This document shows positions 16,530 to 24,318 of a stretch of 64,000 bases of DNA, piece after piece. Origin of the DNA: Actinoallomurus oryzae (GTDB taxonomy: Bacteria > Actinomycetota > Actinomycetes > Streptosporangiales > Streptosporangiaceae); assembly GCF_039541955.1 (NCBI RefSeq), contig NZ_BAABHF010000034.1, positions 1 through 64,000 on the forward strand. Direction: 5' to 3'. Under the pieces are notes generated by a model. It was not told the DNA's origin. It saw only the letters and a program-made list of their open reading frames with translations, and did no database searches. The stretch's first letter is position 1. Each line of letters starts with the position of its first letter. A program made the position numbers and the translations under genes.

Positions 16530-17719
16530 GCTGAGGCCTTTTCGTACGGGAGGACGGCGGTGACGGCGAACCCGCCGTCGGGCTCGGGACCGGCGGCCAG
16601 GCTCCCCCCGAGCATGCTCGCACGCTCGCGCATGCCGACGAGACCGTGGCCGCCGCCGCTCTCGGCGACCGGCCGGGGCGCGGTGCCGGGACCGTTGACG
16701 ACCCGCAGTCGCAGGCTGCCGGCGCGGTAGGCGATGTCCACGGTCACCGACGCGTCGGGCGCGTGCTTCATGGCGTTGCTGAGGGCCTCCTGCAGGATGC
16801 GGTGCGCCGACAGCGCCACGCCCTGGGGCAGCGGCGGCGGCTCGCCGGTCGAGCGGACCTCGACGGTCAGCCCGCCGCTCCGGGCGGAGGCGACGACCTC
16901 CTCGAGGCGGTCGAGGCCGGGTTGCGGCGCGGTGTCCGGCGTGTGGCCGGTGCGGAGCACGCCGAGCACCCGGCGCAGCTCGGTCAGCCCGGCCAGGGCG
17001 CTGGCGCGGATCTCGGCGAAGCTCTCGGCCAGCTCCGGCGGGGGATCGGTGACCTTGTACGGCGCGGCCTCGGCCTGGATCGCGATGACCGACATGTGGT
17101 GGGCGACGACGTCGTGCAGCTCACGCGCGATCCGCTGGCGCTCCTCCAGGACGGCGGTCTCGGCCGCGTGCCGCGCCTCCTGCTCGGCGAGGGCCTGCCG
17201 GGTGGTGCGTCGCATCCGCACGAGAAGGCCGACGAGGAGGGGGATCATCGCGGGAATCGCGACCACCGCGGTGGACGAGTCGACCACGGCCGCGCCGACG
17301 ACGGTGACGACGGCGGCGCCGGCCGTGACGCGGTTGCCGCCGCGGACCCCCACCGCGTACAGGCACAGCAGGTAGACCACGACGGCGCCCGGGAGGTAGG
17401 GCAGCGAGAGACCCTGAACGAGGAGCAGGCCGCGGTTGACCAGGATCGCGCCGGCCGAGCACAGCCAGGCGGCGAGCGGCCGCCGGTCGCGAAGCGTGAG
17501 CGGCGCGGCGGTGATGAAGGAGCCGACGATGAGCAGGACGTCGGAGGGATGAGCGGGGGCCGCCGCCGGTTGCACCGGTTGCGAAACGGCGTTGTCGATG
17601 GCGAAGAACACCAGGGCGATGAGGAAGTCCAGCGCCACGACGATGTCGACGCGGCCCACCCGCAGCCGGGAGCGGATGCGCCCACGCCGCGGCGCCGCGG
17701 CGCTCCCCTCACCGGTCAT
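16526..17719 (-). CDS. HisKA_3-type sensor histidine kinase
   Basis: The 397-residue protein has four or five hydrophobic segments within 25-170, no large extracellular loop, then a HisKA_3 dimerisation helix with phospho-His202 in ERQRIARELHDVVAHHMS and a C-terminal ATPase (HRILQEALSNAMKHAPDA as N box, GGHGLVGMRERA as G box). Such intramembrane sensors often follow membrane stress or lipid state. The ATG at 17719 overlaps the stop of a micro-ORF, and AAGGAGGG, encoded by the end of that micro-ORF, lies at the right distance. A start at 17749 is less likely. Confidence 0.9.
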   Translation of the reverse strand: MTGEGSAAAPRRGRIRSRLRVGRVDIVVALDFLIALVFFAIDNAVSQPVQPAAAPAHPSDVLLIVGSFITAAPLTLRDRRPLAAWLCSAGAILVNRGLLLVQGLSLPYLPGAVVVYLLCLYAVGVRGGNRVTAGAAVVTVVGAAVVDSSTAVVAIPAMIPLLVGLLVRMRRTTRQALAEQEARHAAETAVLEERQRIARELHDVVAHHMSVIAIQAEAAPYKVTDPPPELAESFAEIRASALAGLTELRRVLGVLRTGHTPDTAPQPGLDRLEEVVASARSGGLTVEVRSTGEPPPLPQGVALSAHRILQEALSNAMKHAPDASVTVDIAYRAGSLRLRVVNGPGTAPRPVAESGGGHGLVGMRERASMLGGSLAAGPEPDGGFAVTAVLPYEKASA

Positions 17720-17787
17720 GAGCCCTCCTTCGTCGGGGAGGGTGACCACAGGGGCGTGTCTTCGATTCCCTCGCTCCGCTCGGTCAT
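17716..17787 (-). CDS. 23-residue coupled micro-ORF, unit 3 (next to kinase)
   Basis: The peptide is MTERSEGIEDTPLWSPSP followed by TKEGS. Its TGA overlaps the kinase ATG (ATGA) and its last codons provide the kinase ribosome site. It is the most kinase-proximal of three head-to-tail 68-bp units. Confidence 0.5.
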   Translation of the reverse strand: MTERSEGIEDTPLWSPSPTKEGS

Positions 17788-17855
17788 GGACCCTCCTTCG
17801 TCGGAGAGGGTGACCACAGGGGCGTGTCTTCGATTCCCTCGCTTCGCTCGGTCAT
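17784..17855 (-). CDS. 23-residue coupled micro-ORF, unit 2
   Basis: Same peptide as unit 3 except the final residue (Pro for Ser). Most base differences from unit 3 are silent (an Arg, a Ser and a Gly codon). Stop and next start overlap as ATGA. Confidence 0.5.
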   Translation of the reverse strand: MTERSEGIEDTPLWSPSPTKEGP

Positions 17856-17923
17856 GGGCCCTCCTTCGTCGGGGAGGGTGACCACAGGGGCGCGTTTTCG
17901 ATTCCCTCGCTCCGCTCGGTCAC
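17852..17923 (-). CDS. 23-residue coupled micro-ORF, unit 1 (GTG start)
   Basis: Begins with GTG instead of ATG and differs at two internal residues (Asn-Ala for Asp-Thr). The stop overlaps the ATG of unit 2. Being first, it would receive ribosomes directly, although no strong Shine-Dalgarno is visible before it. Confidence 0.45.
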   Translation of the reverse strand: MTERSEGIENAPLWSPSPTKEGP

Positions 17924-17932
17924 GGGCCGAGC

Positions 17933-17967
17933 CTAGGGGGCGTACGCGCCGGTGGCGTACGCCTAGG
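17933..17967. promoter_or_regulatory. Inverted repeat upstream of the micro-ORF/kinase operon
   Basis: CTAGGGGGCGTACGC and GGCGTACGCCTAGGG form imperfect arms (a two-base bulge) around a short spacer; GGCGTACGCC is itself palindromic. It sits 10-44 bp before the first micro-ORF and also 63 bp before the divergent PHP gene. A binding site for the NarL-type regulator of this operon is plausible. Confidence 0.45.
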
Positions 17968-18029
17968 GAGGGATCTCGCGGATGCTACTTCGGTAGGGGA
18001 TGTCGGACGGTCCGGGTAGAAAGGAGGCC

Positions 18030-19052
18030 ATGGAGCCGCTCGAGGCACTCAAGCGCATCGCCTTCCTGCTGGAGCGCGCCGGCGAGGCGACCTACCGGGT
18101 GCGCGCCTTCCGCCGGGCGGCCGCGACCGTCGAGCGGACCCCGGCCGACGAGCTGGCCGCCCGCGCGCGGGCCGGCACGCTGGAGGACCTGTCCGGCGTC
18201 GGCAAGGTCACCGCCTTGGTGATCAAGGAGGCGCTCGACGGAGACACACCCGTGTACCTGCGGAGGCTCGAGGCGACCGAGGGGCGGCCGCTCGACGAGG
18301 CCACCGAGGCGCTGCGCGCGGCGCTGCGCGGCGACCTGCACACGCACTCGGACTGGTCCGACGGCGGCTCGCCGATCGAGGAGATGGCGGCCGCCGCGAT
18401 CGGCATCGGCCACGACTACGTCGCACTCACCGACCACTCGCCGCGGCTGAAGGTCGCGAACGGCCTGTCGCCGGAGCGGCTCCGCTCGCAGCTCGACGTG
18501 GTCGCGGCGCTGAACAAGGAGCTCGCGCCGTTCCGCATCCTGACCGGCATCGAGGTCGACATCCTCGACGACGGCTCGCTCGACCAGGACCCCGAGCTGC
18601 TGGCCGAGCTCGACGTCGTCGTCGCCAGCGTGCACTCCAAGCTGCGCATGCCGTCGGCCGAGATGACCCCGCGCATGCTGCGCGCCATCGAGAACCCACG
18701 CGTCAACGTCCTCGGCCACTGCACCGGCCGCATCGTCGCGGCCGGTGGCCGGCGCGGTGGCAAGCGCCCCGAGTCGGAGTTCGACGCCGAACAGGTCTTC
18801 GCCGCCTGCGTACGGCACGACGTCGCGGTGGAGATCAACTCCCGGCCCGACCGGCTGGATCCGCCCAAACGCCTGCTGCGGCCCGCGCTGGAGGCGGGCT
18901 GCCGGTTCTCCATCGACTCCGACGCCCACGCGCCGGGACAGCTCGACTGGCAGCCGTTCGGATGCGAGCGCGCCGCCCGGTGCGGCGTGCCCCCGGAGCG
19001 CGTCGTCAACACGATGAGCCTGGACGACCTGCTCGCCTGGACCGCCGGCTGA
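18030..19052 (+). CDS. PHP-domain phosphoesterase with N-terminal PolX-like helix-hairpin-helix region
   Basis: The 340-residue protein has an N-terminal region of about 90 residues resembling the 8-kDa/HhH region of family X polymerases (YRVRAFRRAAATV, then a GVGKVTALVI hairpin), followed by a PHP metal-dependent phosphoesterase domain with DLHTHSDWSDG, LTDHSP, GIEVDIL, ASVHSK, GHCTGR and SDAHAPG metal ligands. The polymerase palm is absent, so it is the C-terminal part of a PolX with its HhH region and may act as a 3' nuclease or phosphatase. The ATG at 18030 has AAAGGAGG five bases upstream. Confidence 0.85.
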   Translation: MEPLEALKRIAFLLERAGEATYRVRAFRRAAATVERTPADELAARARAGTLEDLSGVGKVTALVIKEALDGDTPVYLRRLEATEGRPLDEATEALRAALRGDLHTHSDWSDGGSPIEEMAAAAIGIGHDYVALTDHSPRLKVANGLSPERLRSQLDVVAALNKELAPFRILTGIEVDILDDGSLDQDPELLAELDVVVASVHSKLRMPSAEMTPRMLRAIENPRVNVLGHCTGRIVAAGGRRGGKRPESEFDAEQVFAACVRHDVAVEINSRPDRLDPPKRLLRPALEAGCRFSIDSDAHAPGQLDWQPFGCERAARCGVPPERVVNTMSLDDLLAWTAG

Positions 19053-19058
19053 CACCGG

Positions 19059-20015
19059 TCAGGGAGTGATCACGGTGCGCCGGCCGCCGCCGGTGTCCCG
19101 CCAGGCGGCCTCGACGTCGGCGAGCGGGACGGCGCGCGCGTCGATGCGGAAGGTCCCTCGGGTGATCTCGGCGGCGAGGCCGGGAAGCTCGGCCAGGATG
19201 TCCCCGGTCGGCACCGATCCCTGCCCGCTGCCGACGATGCTCAGGCGCGCGGCACGGAGCGCCGCGGACGGGATCGCGGCGGTGGGTCCGGCGACGGAGC
19301 CGATCTGGATCCAGGTCAGCGGCCGTCCTCGGTCGGTGCGGTTCATGACGAGGGCGCGCATCGCGTCCGCGGCGGGCGGTCCCCAGAGGTGGTCGATGAC
19401 GACGTCGGCGTCGCCGGCCGCCTGCCCGAGGTGCCGGGCGACCTCGTCCGGCGAGCCGTCGAGGGAGACGGTCGTGTCGGCACCGAGATCCGTGAGCGTG
19501 GCGAGGCGATCGGGTCGGCGTCCGGCGCCGATGACCCGGACGGCGCCGAGGTGCCGGGCGACCTGGACGGCCATCCGCCCCGAACTGCCGGTCGCCCCCA
19601 GCACCAGGACGTTCTGACCGGGCTGGAAGCTCACGCGGCGGCGAAGGGCGACCCACGACGCCATGGCGGGGTTCATGGCCGCGGCGATGAGCACCGGATC
19701 GCCCTCCTCGGGCAGGGTGACGCTGCGGCGCAGGTCGACGACCGTCCGCTCGGCCATCGCGCCCATCGCGGTGTCGGGCAGGACGAAGTAGCGCAGCGTG
19801 CCGTCGGGGGCGCGGCCCACGCCGTCGATCCCGGGGACGAGGGGGAGCTCGCCGGAGCCGGTGTAGTGCGAGCCGTCGGCCTGGGACCGCACCCGCGGAT
19901 GCAGGCCCGCGGCGATGACGTCGACGAGGACCTCGCCGGGCGCCTGCGGCGCCGGTGTGGGGAAGTCCTGGCAGGTCGGTGGGGTGTCGAAGGAGGTGAC
20001 GACCGCTGCGCGCAT
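19059..20015 (-). CDS. Zinc-independent MDR-family oxidoreductase (quinone reductase-like)
   Basis: The 318-residue protein has a GroES-like N-domain and a Rossmann domain with VLVLGATGSSGRMAVQVARHLGA. Cys/His zinc ligands of classical alcohol dehydrogenases are absent, pointing to the NAD(P)H:quinone reductase/enone reductase branch. The ATG at 20015 has GGAGAG six bases upstream. It is divergent from a MarR regulator with a 104-bp promoter region carrying two direct repeats, so it is the likely target of that regulator. Substrate unknown. Confidence 0.85.
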   Translation of the reverse strand: MRAAVVTSFDTPPTCQDFPTPAPQAPGEVLVDVIAAGLHPRVRSQADGSHYTGSGELPLVPGIDGVGRAPDGTLRYFVLPDTAMGAMAERTVVDLRRSVTLPEEGDPVLIAAAMNPAMASWVALRRRVSFQPGQNVLVLGATGSSGRMAVQVARHLGAVRVIGAGRRPDRLATLTDLGADTTVSLDGSPDEVARHLGQAAGDADVVIDHLWGPPAADAMRALVMNRTDRGRPLTWIQIGSVAGPTAAIPSAALRAARLSIVGSGQGSVPTGDILAELPGLAAEITRGTFRIDARAVPLADVEAAWRDTGGGRRTVITP

Positions 20016-20063
20016 GCTGGCTCTCCAGGGTGACCGGGCTCCGGACGCGACTCGAAAATGAGT

Positions 20064-20099
20064 GGCAATGCGAACTAAATTAGATGGCATTACGAACTA
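20064..20099. promoter_or_regulatory. Two 14-bp direct repeats in the MarR/oxidoreductase promoter region
   Basis: GGCAATGCGAACTA (20064-20077) and GGCATTACGAACTA (20086-20099) match at 12 of 14 bases and are 22 bp apart, about two helical turns. Placement in the divergent region suggests binding sites for the adjacent MarR protein. The surrounding sequence is unusually A+T-rich. Confidence 0.5.
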
Positions 20100-20119
20100 T
20101 TTCAAGCTACGGTAGGAGC

Positions 20120-20548
20120 ATGGACGCACACGCCGGCCGCGACCAGGTCTCCGCCGAGCTGATGGACGGGCTGGTGCAGGCCTCGTTCGCGGTGATGGCG
20201 CTGTTGAGCCGGGTGGCGGCGGAGCACGATCTGTCGCTGACGCAGCTGCGGGTCCTGGCGATCCTGCGGGACCGCGAGCCGATGATGGCCGAGCTCGCGG
20301 CGCACCTGGGGCTTGAGCGTTCCTCGGTGAGCGGGCTGGTCGACCGTGCCGTCCGGCGTGGGCTCGTGCGCCGCGACGCCAGCGAGAAGGACGGGCGAGC
20401 CGTCCGGGTCGCCCTCACCCCGGACGGACGGCGCCTCGCCGGCGTCATCACCGACAAGGTCGCCGACCTGCTCACGCCGATGACCCGCGGCCTGGCGCCG
20501 GCCGACCGGAGGCGCCTCAGCGGTCTCCTGGCCAGGCTGGTCGGATGA
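20120..20548 (+). CDS. MarR-family transcriptional regulator
   Basis: The 142-residue protein has a winged helix at about 55-100 (MAELAAHLGLERSSVSGLVDRAVRRGLVRRDASEKDGRAVRVALT) with the Asp-Gly-Arg wing of MarR proteins, and flanking dimerisation helices. The start at 20120 avoids a poor N-terminal extension from 20084. It is divergent from the MDR oxidoreductase, the usual arrangement for a local repressor released by a small aromatic or quinone ligand. Ligand unknown. Converges on the FAD monooxygenase gene. Confidence 0.9.
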   Translation: MDAHAGRDQVSAELMDGLVQASFAVMALLSRVAAEHDLSLTQLRVLAILRDREPMMAELAAHLGLERSSVSGLVDRAVRRGLVRRDASEKDGRAVRVALTPDGRRLAGVITDKVADLLTPMTRGLAPADRRRLSGLLARLVG

Positions 20549-20576
20549 TCACGGTTCGCGTCCCCTGTCGACGGCC

Positions 20577-21812
20577 CTACTCCGCCCCGAGCCCGACCCG
20601 TGATGCGGCGGGCGGCGGCGGGTAGTCGTCGACGGTGATGGAGTTGTAGAGGCGTGCGCTCCCGGTGGTGAGGCGGAGAAGGGCGCGGCCGGCCCCCGCG
20701 GGGAGGGCGGAGATCAGGCGGGCGCCCTGGGCCAGTCCCCGTACGCCGAGGCGTGAGGTGGGGATCAGGGTCTTCGCCGCGCTCAGCGCGGCCGCGTGGC
20801 TGCCGCGTACGTGCTCCGCCATCGCGCGCTCGTAGGCGGGGAAGGCGCGCTCGTGGTCACCGCCCGCCCGCGCCAGCTCCCCGGCGAGGACGTACGCGCC
20901 GACGACGGCCAGGCTGGTGCTGCCGCCGACGGCCGGGCCGGGGCTATAGCCCGCGTCGCCGACGAGCGTCACCCGGCCCCGCGACCAGGTGTCCATGTGG
21001 AGCTGGGTGATCGAGTCGAAGTAGAACGCCGGGGTGCGGTCCAGCTCGTCCAGCCAGCGGTCCACGTCGGGGTGCATGCCGTCGAACGCACCGCGCAGCA
21101 GCTCCTTCTGCCGGGGCACGTCGTGGTGGTGGTGGTCGAGCTCGCGCTCGCTCCGGAACAGGAACAACACCCGTGCGTCGCCGAGGTGCCGCGCGCCGTA
21201 CATGCCGGCGGTGCGGCCGACGCCGACGTGGATGAGGAGCTCGCCGTCGAGCTCGAAGACGTTCGGCAGGGTCAGCACCCCGAGGTAGGCCCCGACGAAG
21301 GCGCTGAAGCGCGACTCCTCGCCGAAGACGAGGCGGCGCACGTTGGAGTGCAGCCCGTCCGCGCCGACGACGAGGTCGAAACGGCGCGGCGCCGCGTTCT
21401 CGAACCGCACCTCGCCGTCGGGTGAGATCGCGCTGATCGAGTCGTCGAAGACGTACTCGACGTCGTCGCGCGTGGCGTCGTAATAGATCTCGCTCAGGTC
21501 GTCGCGCATGATCTCGACGTGCCGGTCGGAGGCGGCACTGAAGATCTTGGACAGGTTCACCCGGACGGGACGCCGTGCGCCCTCCTGGTGAACGGTCATC
21601 CGGCTGGTGCCGGTGGCCCGCTCCTCGACGCGCGGGAGCACGCCCATCTTCTCCGAGATGTTCATCGCGGGCCGGAACAGGTCGACCGCGTGCCCGCCCG
21701 TCTTGCGCAGCACGGGGGCCCGTTCCACGACGGTGACCTCGAAGCCGTGTCTCGTGAGCCAGTAGGCCAGCACCGGACCGGCGACGCTGGCGCCGGAGAC
21801 GAGAATCCGCAT
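20577..21812 (-). CDS. FAD-dependent aromatic monooxygenase (PHBH-type)
   Basis: The 411-residue group A flavoprotein hydroxylase has an N-terminal dinucleotide-binding motif (ILVSGASVAGPVLAYWL), the middle motif VVGADGLHSNVR (DG motif) and the FAD-phosphate motif VGDAGYSPGPAVGG. It hydroxylates an aromatic or polycyclic substrate with NAD(P)H and O2. The ATG at 21812 is preceded by GAGGAGGGG. The upstream alpha/beta hydrolase gene ends 18 bp before it, so the two form an operon. Substrate not determinable. Confidence 0.88.
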   Translation of the reverse strand: MRILVSGASVAGPVLAYWLTRHGFEVTVVERAPVLRKTGGHAVDLFRPAMNISEKMGVLPRVEERATGTSRMTVHQEGARRPVRVNLSKIFSAASDRHVEIMRDDLSEIYYDATRDDVEYVFDDSISAISPDGEVRFENAAPRRFDLVVGADGLHSNVRRLVFGEESRFSAFVGAYLGVLTLPNVFELDGELLIHVGVGRTAGMYGARHLGDARVLFLFRSERELDHHHHDVPRQKELLRGAFDGMHPDVDRWLDELDRTPAFYFDSITQLHMDTWSRGRVTLVGDAGYSPGPAVGGSTSLAVVGAYVLAGELARAGGDHERAFPAYERAMAEHVRGSHAAALSAAKTLIPTSRLGVRGLAQGARLISALPAGAGRALLRLTTGSARLYNSITVDDYPPPPAASRVGLGAE

Positions 21813-21830
21813 CGCTCCCCTCCTCGTCAT

Positions 21831-22679
21831 TCAGTCCGCCCGTACGGCGTGGGTCGCGGCGAAGGCCAGCAGGGGAGCGGCGGTCCGCGGCGGATCCTCG
21901 AGCAGGGGCGAGTGCCCGAGACCGGGCAGCAACTCGACCTTCGCCCCCGGAACGGCGCGGTAGTCGGAGGCGGATGAGGAGCGCCATCTGCGGTCGTCCT
22001 CCCCGAAGATCACCAGTAGCGGCTTGCCCAGGACCGCCAGCCGATCCGGGAGCGCACGCTGCTCCAGGTAGTGGCGGGTGGCCTGCATCGTCGCGGTGAA
22101 CGTGTGGTAGGTCATGGCGCGCACGTCGTCCAGGAGCTCGGGCGGGATCCGGTAGCCCGCCCGGCGGAAGGCGGTGCTCGCGAACCGCCGGAGCTGTTCG
22201 TCGGCCGGCGGCCACTGCGACGGTCCGGCCGCGGCGGACTCCGGTGCGATGAAGGCGTCCAGGCGGGGACCGGTGTTGATCAACGCGAGCGCGGTCACCA
22301 GGTCAGGGCACTGTTCGGCGAGGGCGGTGGCGACCGCGCCGCCGCTGGAGTGGCCGACGACCACGGCGTGCTCGACGCCGAGCCGGTCCAGGGCCGCGCC
22401 CACCCGGTCGGCCTGGTCCGGGAGCGCGTAACCGCGGTCGGCGGGTTTGGCCGACCGGCCGTGCCCGAGCAGGTCGATCCGGATTACGCGGTGAGATCCG
22501 GTCAGCAGCGGCACCATCGGGTCCCACGATCGGGTCGAGGACGCGGACCCGTGGATGAGCAGGAGCGCGGGGGCGTCGCGTGGGCCGTCCTGGCACACGT
22601 GGATGTCGCCGTCGGCCATCGGCAGGGTCGAACTCTCGGTGGCGCCGTTCCGCTGCGGTCCGCCGTCAGAAACAGTCAT
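21831..22679 (-). CDS. Alpha/beta hydrolase
   Basis: The 282-residue protein has a classic alpha/beta fold: oxyanion HGSASSTRSW, LLGHGRS loop, nucleophile elbow VVGHSSGGAV, late Asp in FGEDDRRW and His in LPGLGHSPLLE. It resembles ring-cleavage or ester hydrolases. Cotranscription with a flavin monooxygenase suggests both act on one substrate. It is divergent from a frameshifted AraC-type regulator gene that probably controlled this operon. Confidence 0.85.
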   Translation of the reverse strand: MTVSDGGPQRNGATESSTLPMADGDIHVCQDGPRDAPALLLIHGSASSTRSWDPMVPLLTGSHRVIRIDLLGHGRSAKPADRGYALPDQADRVGAALDRLGVEHAVVVGHSSGGAVATALAEQCPDLVTALALINTGPRLDAFIAPESAAAGPSQWPPADEQLRRFASTAFRRAGYRIPPELLDDVRAMTYHTFTATMQATRHYLEQRALPDRLAVLGKPLLVIFGEDDRRWRSSSASDYRAVPGAKVELLPGLGHSPLLEDPPRTAAPLLAFAATHAVRAD

Positions 22680-22755
22680 GCGCCCACTGTCGCGGCCGGT
22701 ACGCGCCGGAGGATTGTACGAATGTTCCCCTCCGCCGGCTCGTTAGCATGGGACG

Positions 22756-23603
22756 GTGCGGACGTTCGTGCACGATGCGGCTGTGTGGGGCGTCGCGTCC
22801 CCGCGGCGGCCCAGCCGGGTCGCCGGTATCACCATGGCCGGGTTCCACGTCCGTACCCTGGACGCGCTCCGGATGGTCCCGCACCCCGCCGTGACGCTGC
22901 TTCTGGAGTTCGGCGCCGGTTCGCCCGTCGTGGACGACGCCGCCGGGCGGCAACAGCGGGGAAGTGTCGTGGCCGGGCCGGGATCGGGTCCGGAGGCGCG
23001 GTCTGGGCGCGCGGTGAGAACGTCGAGTGCGTGCAGGTGCGCCTGTCCCCGGTGATCGCACGCGCGGTTCTGGGCGTCGCCCCCGCCGACCTCGACGGCG
23101 CCGTGGTGGCCCTCGATGACCTATGGGGCCGGGAGGTCTCGCGGATCCGCGAGCGACTGGGCGAGGTCTCGTCGTGGCAGGACCGCTTCGCGTTGCTGGA
23201 CGCGCTGCTCGCCCGCCGGCATGAGACGGGGCCGCCGGTGGACCCGGAGGTGGCCTGGGCGTGGCGCCGGATCGTCGGCAGCCGTGGCCTGGCCCGGGTC
23301 GACGGACTCGCGGCCGAGGTCGGGTGGAGCCGTAAGCGGCTGTGGTCCCGGTTCCGGTCGCAGCTCGGCCTGCAGCCCAAGCGCGCCGTGAAGCTGGTCC
23401 GCTTCGACCACGCCGCCCACCGCCTGGTCGCCGGCGAGGGCGCGGCACGGGTCGCGGCCGACGCCGGCTACACCGACCAGTCCCACCTGCACCGCGACGT
23501 CGTGGCGTTCACCGGGGCGACCCCCGCGACCGTGGCCGGCGAGCCCTTCCTCGCCGTCGACGACATCGCCTGGCCCACCCAGGGGACACCCGCCACGCCG
23601 TAG
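22756..23603 (+). pseudogene. AraC-family regulator, interrupted by a frameshift
   Basis: Two reading frames together make one AraC-type protein of about 280 residues. The first frame starts at GTG 22756 and carries the N-terminal sensing region (VHDAAVWGVASP through LLLEFGAGSPVVDDAAGR). The second holds the rest (ENVECVQVRLSPVIARAVLG through two C-terminal HTH motifs, including AARVAADAGYTDQSHLHRDVVAFTG). The frame changes by one base near 22975-22995 in a G+C-rich run. It may be a real mutation or a sequence error. It is divergent from the hydrolase/monooxygenase operon. Confidence 0.75.
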
Positions 23604-23681
23604 CGGTAGCGGCATGGACACACGCAGGCAACATGCCGGAAATGTCGGTAAGGCATCTTGCCTGTCAGGGAGGTGAGCGTT

Positions 23682-24305
23682 TTGTCGCTCCTGCGCATCC
23701 GAATCAAGCTTCCGGACCGTCCCGGGTCGCTCGGAACGGTCGCCCGTACGCTGGGCGCCGCCGGCGCCGACATCGTCCAGGTCGTGGTGCTCGAGCGCGC
23801 CGCGGGCCGTGCCATCGACGACGTCACGGTCACCTGGCCGGACGGCGTCTCGCTCGACGTCCTGTGCGACGCGCTGGACTCGGTCCGCGGCGTCGTGGTC
23901 GACGGGGTCTGGCGTACGAGCGAGGCACCGGGGGTCTTCTCCGACGTCGAGATCGTGGGCCAGATGGCCGCGAACCCGCCGAACGGGGTCGTCGCGCTGG
24001 TCGAGGCGGTGCCCAAGATCTTCGGTGCCGACTGGGCGGTCATGCTCGGCCCGGACGGCACGGTGGTGCACGCGAGCCGGCAGGCGCCCGACCCGGTGGT
24101 GCCGCCGCCGCTCCCCGTCTCCGCCGGGCGCGCCTTCACCGGCGAGGACGGGGTCCGGTACGCCTGCGTGCCGGTCGGCGGCGCCACGCGGACGTTGCTC
24201 CTGGCCCGGGTGGCGGCCCCGCCGTTCCACCGGACGGAGGTCGAACGGCTGATCCAGCTCGCGACGGCCGCCGAGGCCGTATTGGGCGTTTCAACTGCGG
24301 CGTGA
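23682..24305 (+). CDS. ACT-domain protein
   Basis: The 207-residue protein opens with an ACT domain (residues 1-75; MSLLRIRIKLPDRPGSLGTVARTLGAAGADI), a fold that binds amino acids. The second half (about 85-205) has a GAF- or sensor-like pattern without a catalytic motif. The TTG at 23682 is chosen because GGGAGG lies a normal distance upstream and the ACT strand begins at once. A GTG at 23673 overlaps that site. Followed after 13 bp by the cation transporter gene, so probably cotranscribed. Role unknown; amino-acid-responsive regulation is inferred. Confidence 0.75.
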   Translation: MSLLRIRIKLPDRPGSLGTVARTLGAAGADIVQVVVLERAAGRAIDDVTVTWPDGVSLDVLCDALDSVRGVVVDGVWRTSEAPGVFSDVEIVGQMAANPPNGVVALVEAVPKIFGADWAVMLGPDGTVVHASRQAPDPVVPPPLPVSAGRAFTGEDGVRYACVPVGGATRTLLLARVAAPPFHRTEVERLIQLATAAEAVLGVSTAA

Positions 24306-24318
24306 CACCCTATGGCGC

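Larger units (their letters stand above)
17720..17923 (-). repeat. Three tandem 68-bp repeats, each a micro-ORF plus Shine-Dalgarno
   Basis: Three direct copies of a 68-bp unit lie head to tail, only a few bases apart in sequence, and end exactly at the kinase start codon. A fourth, more distant copy (1411-1478) lies before another gene 16 kb away and shares the terminal block GACGAAGGAGGGCTCATGA. The element is therefore both tandem and dispersed, and every copy seen precedes a minus-strand start codon. Confidence 0.8.
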
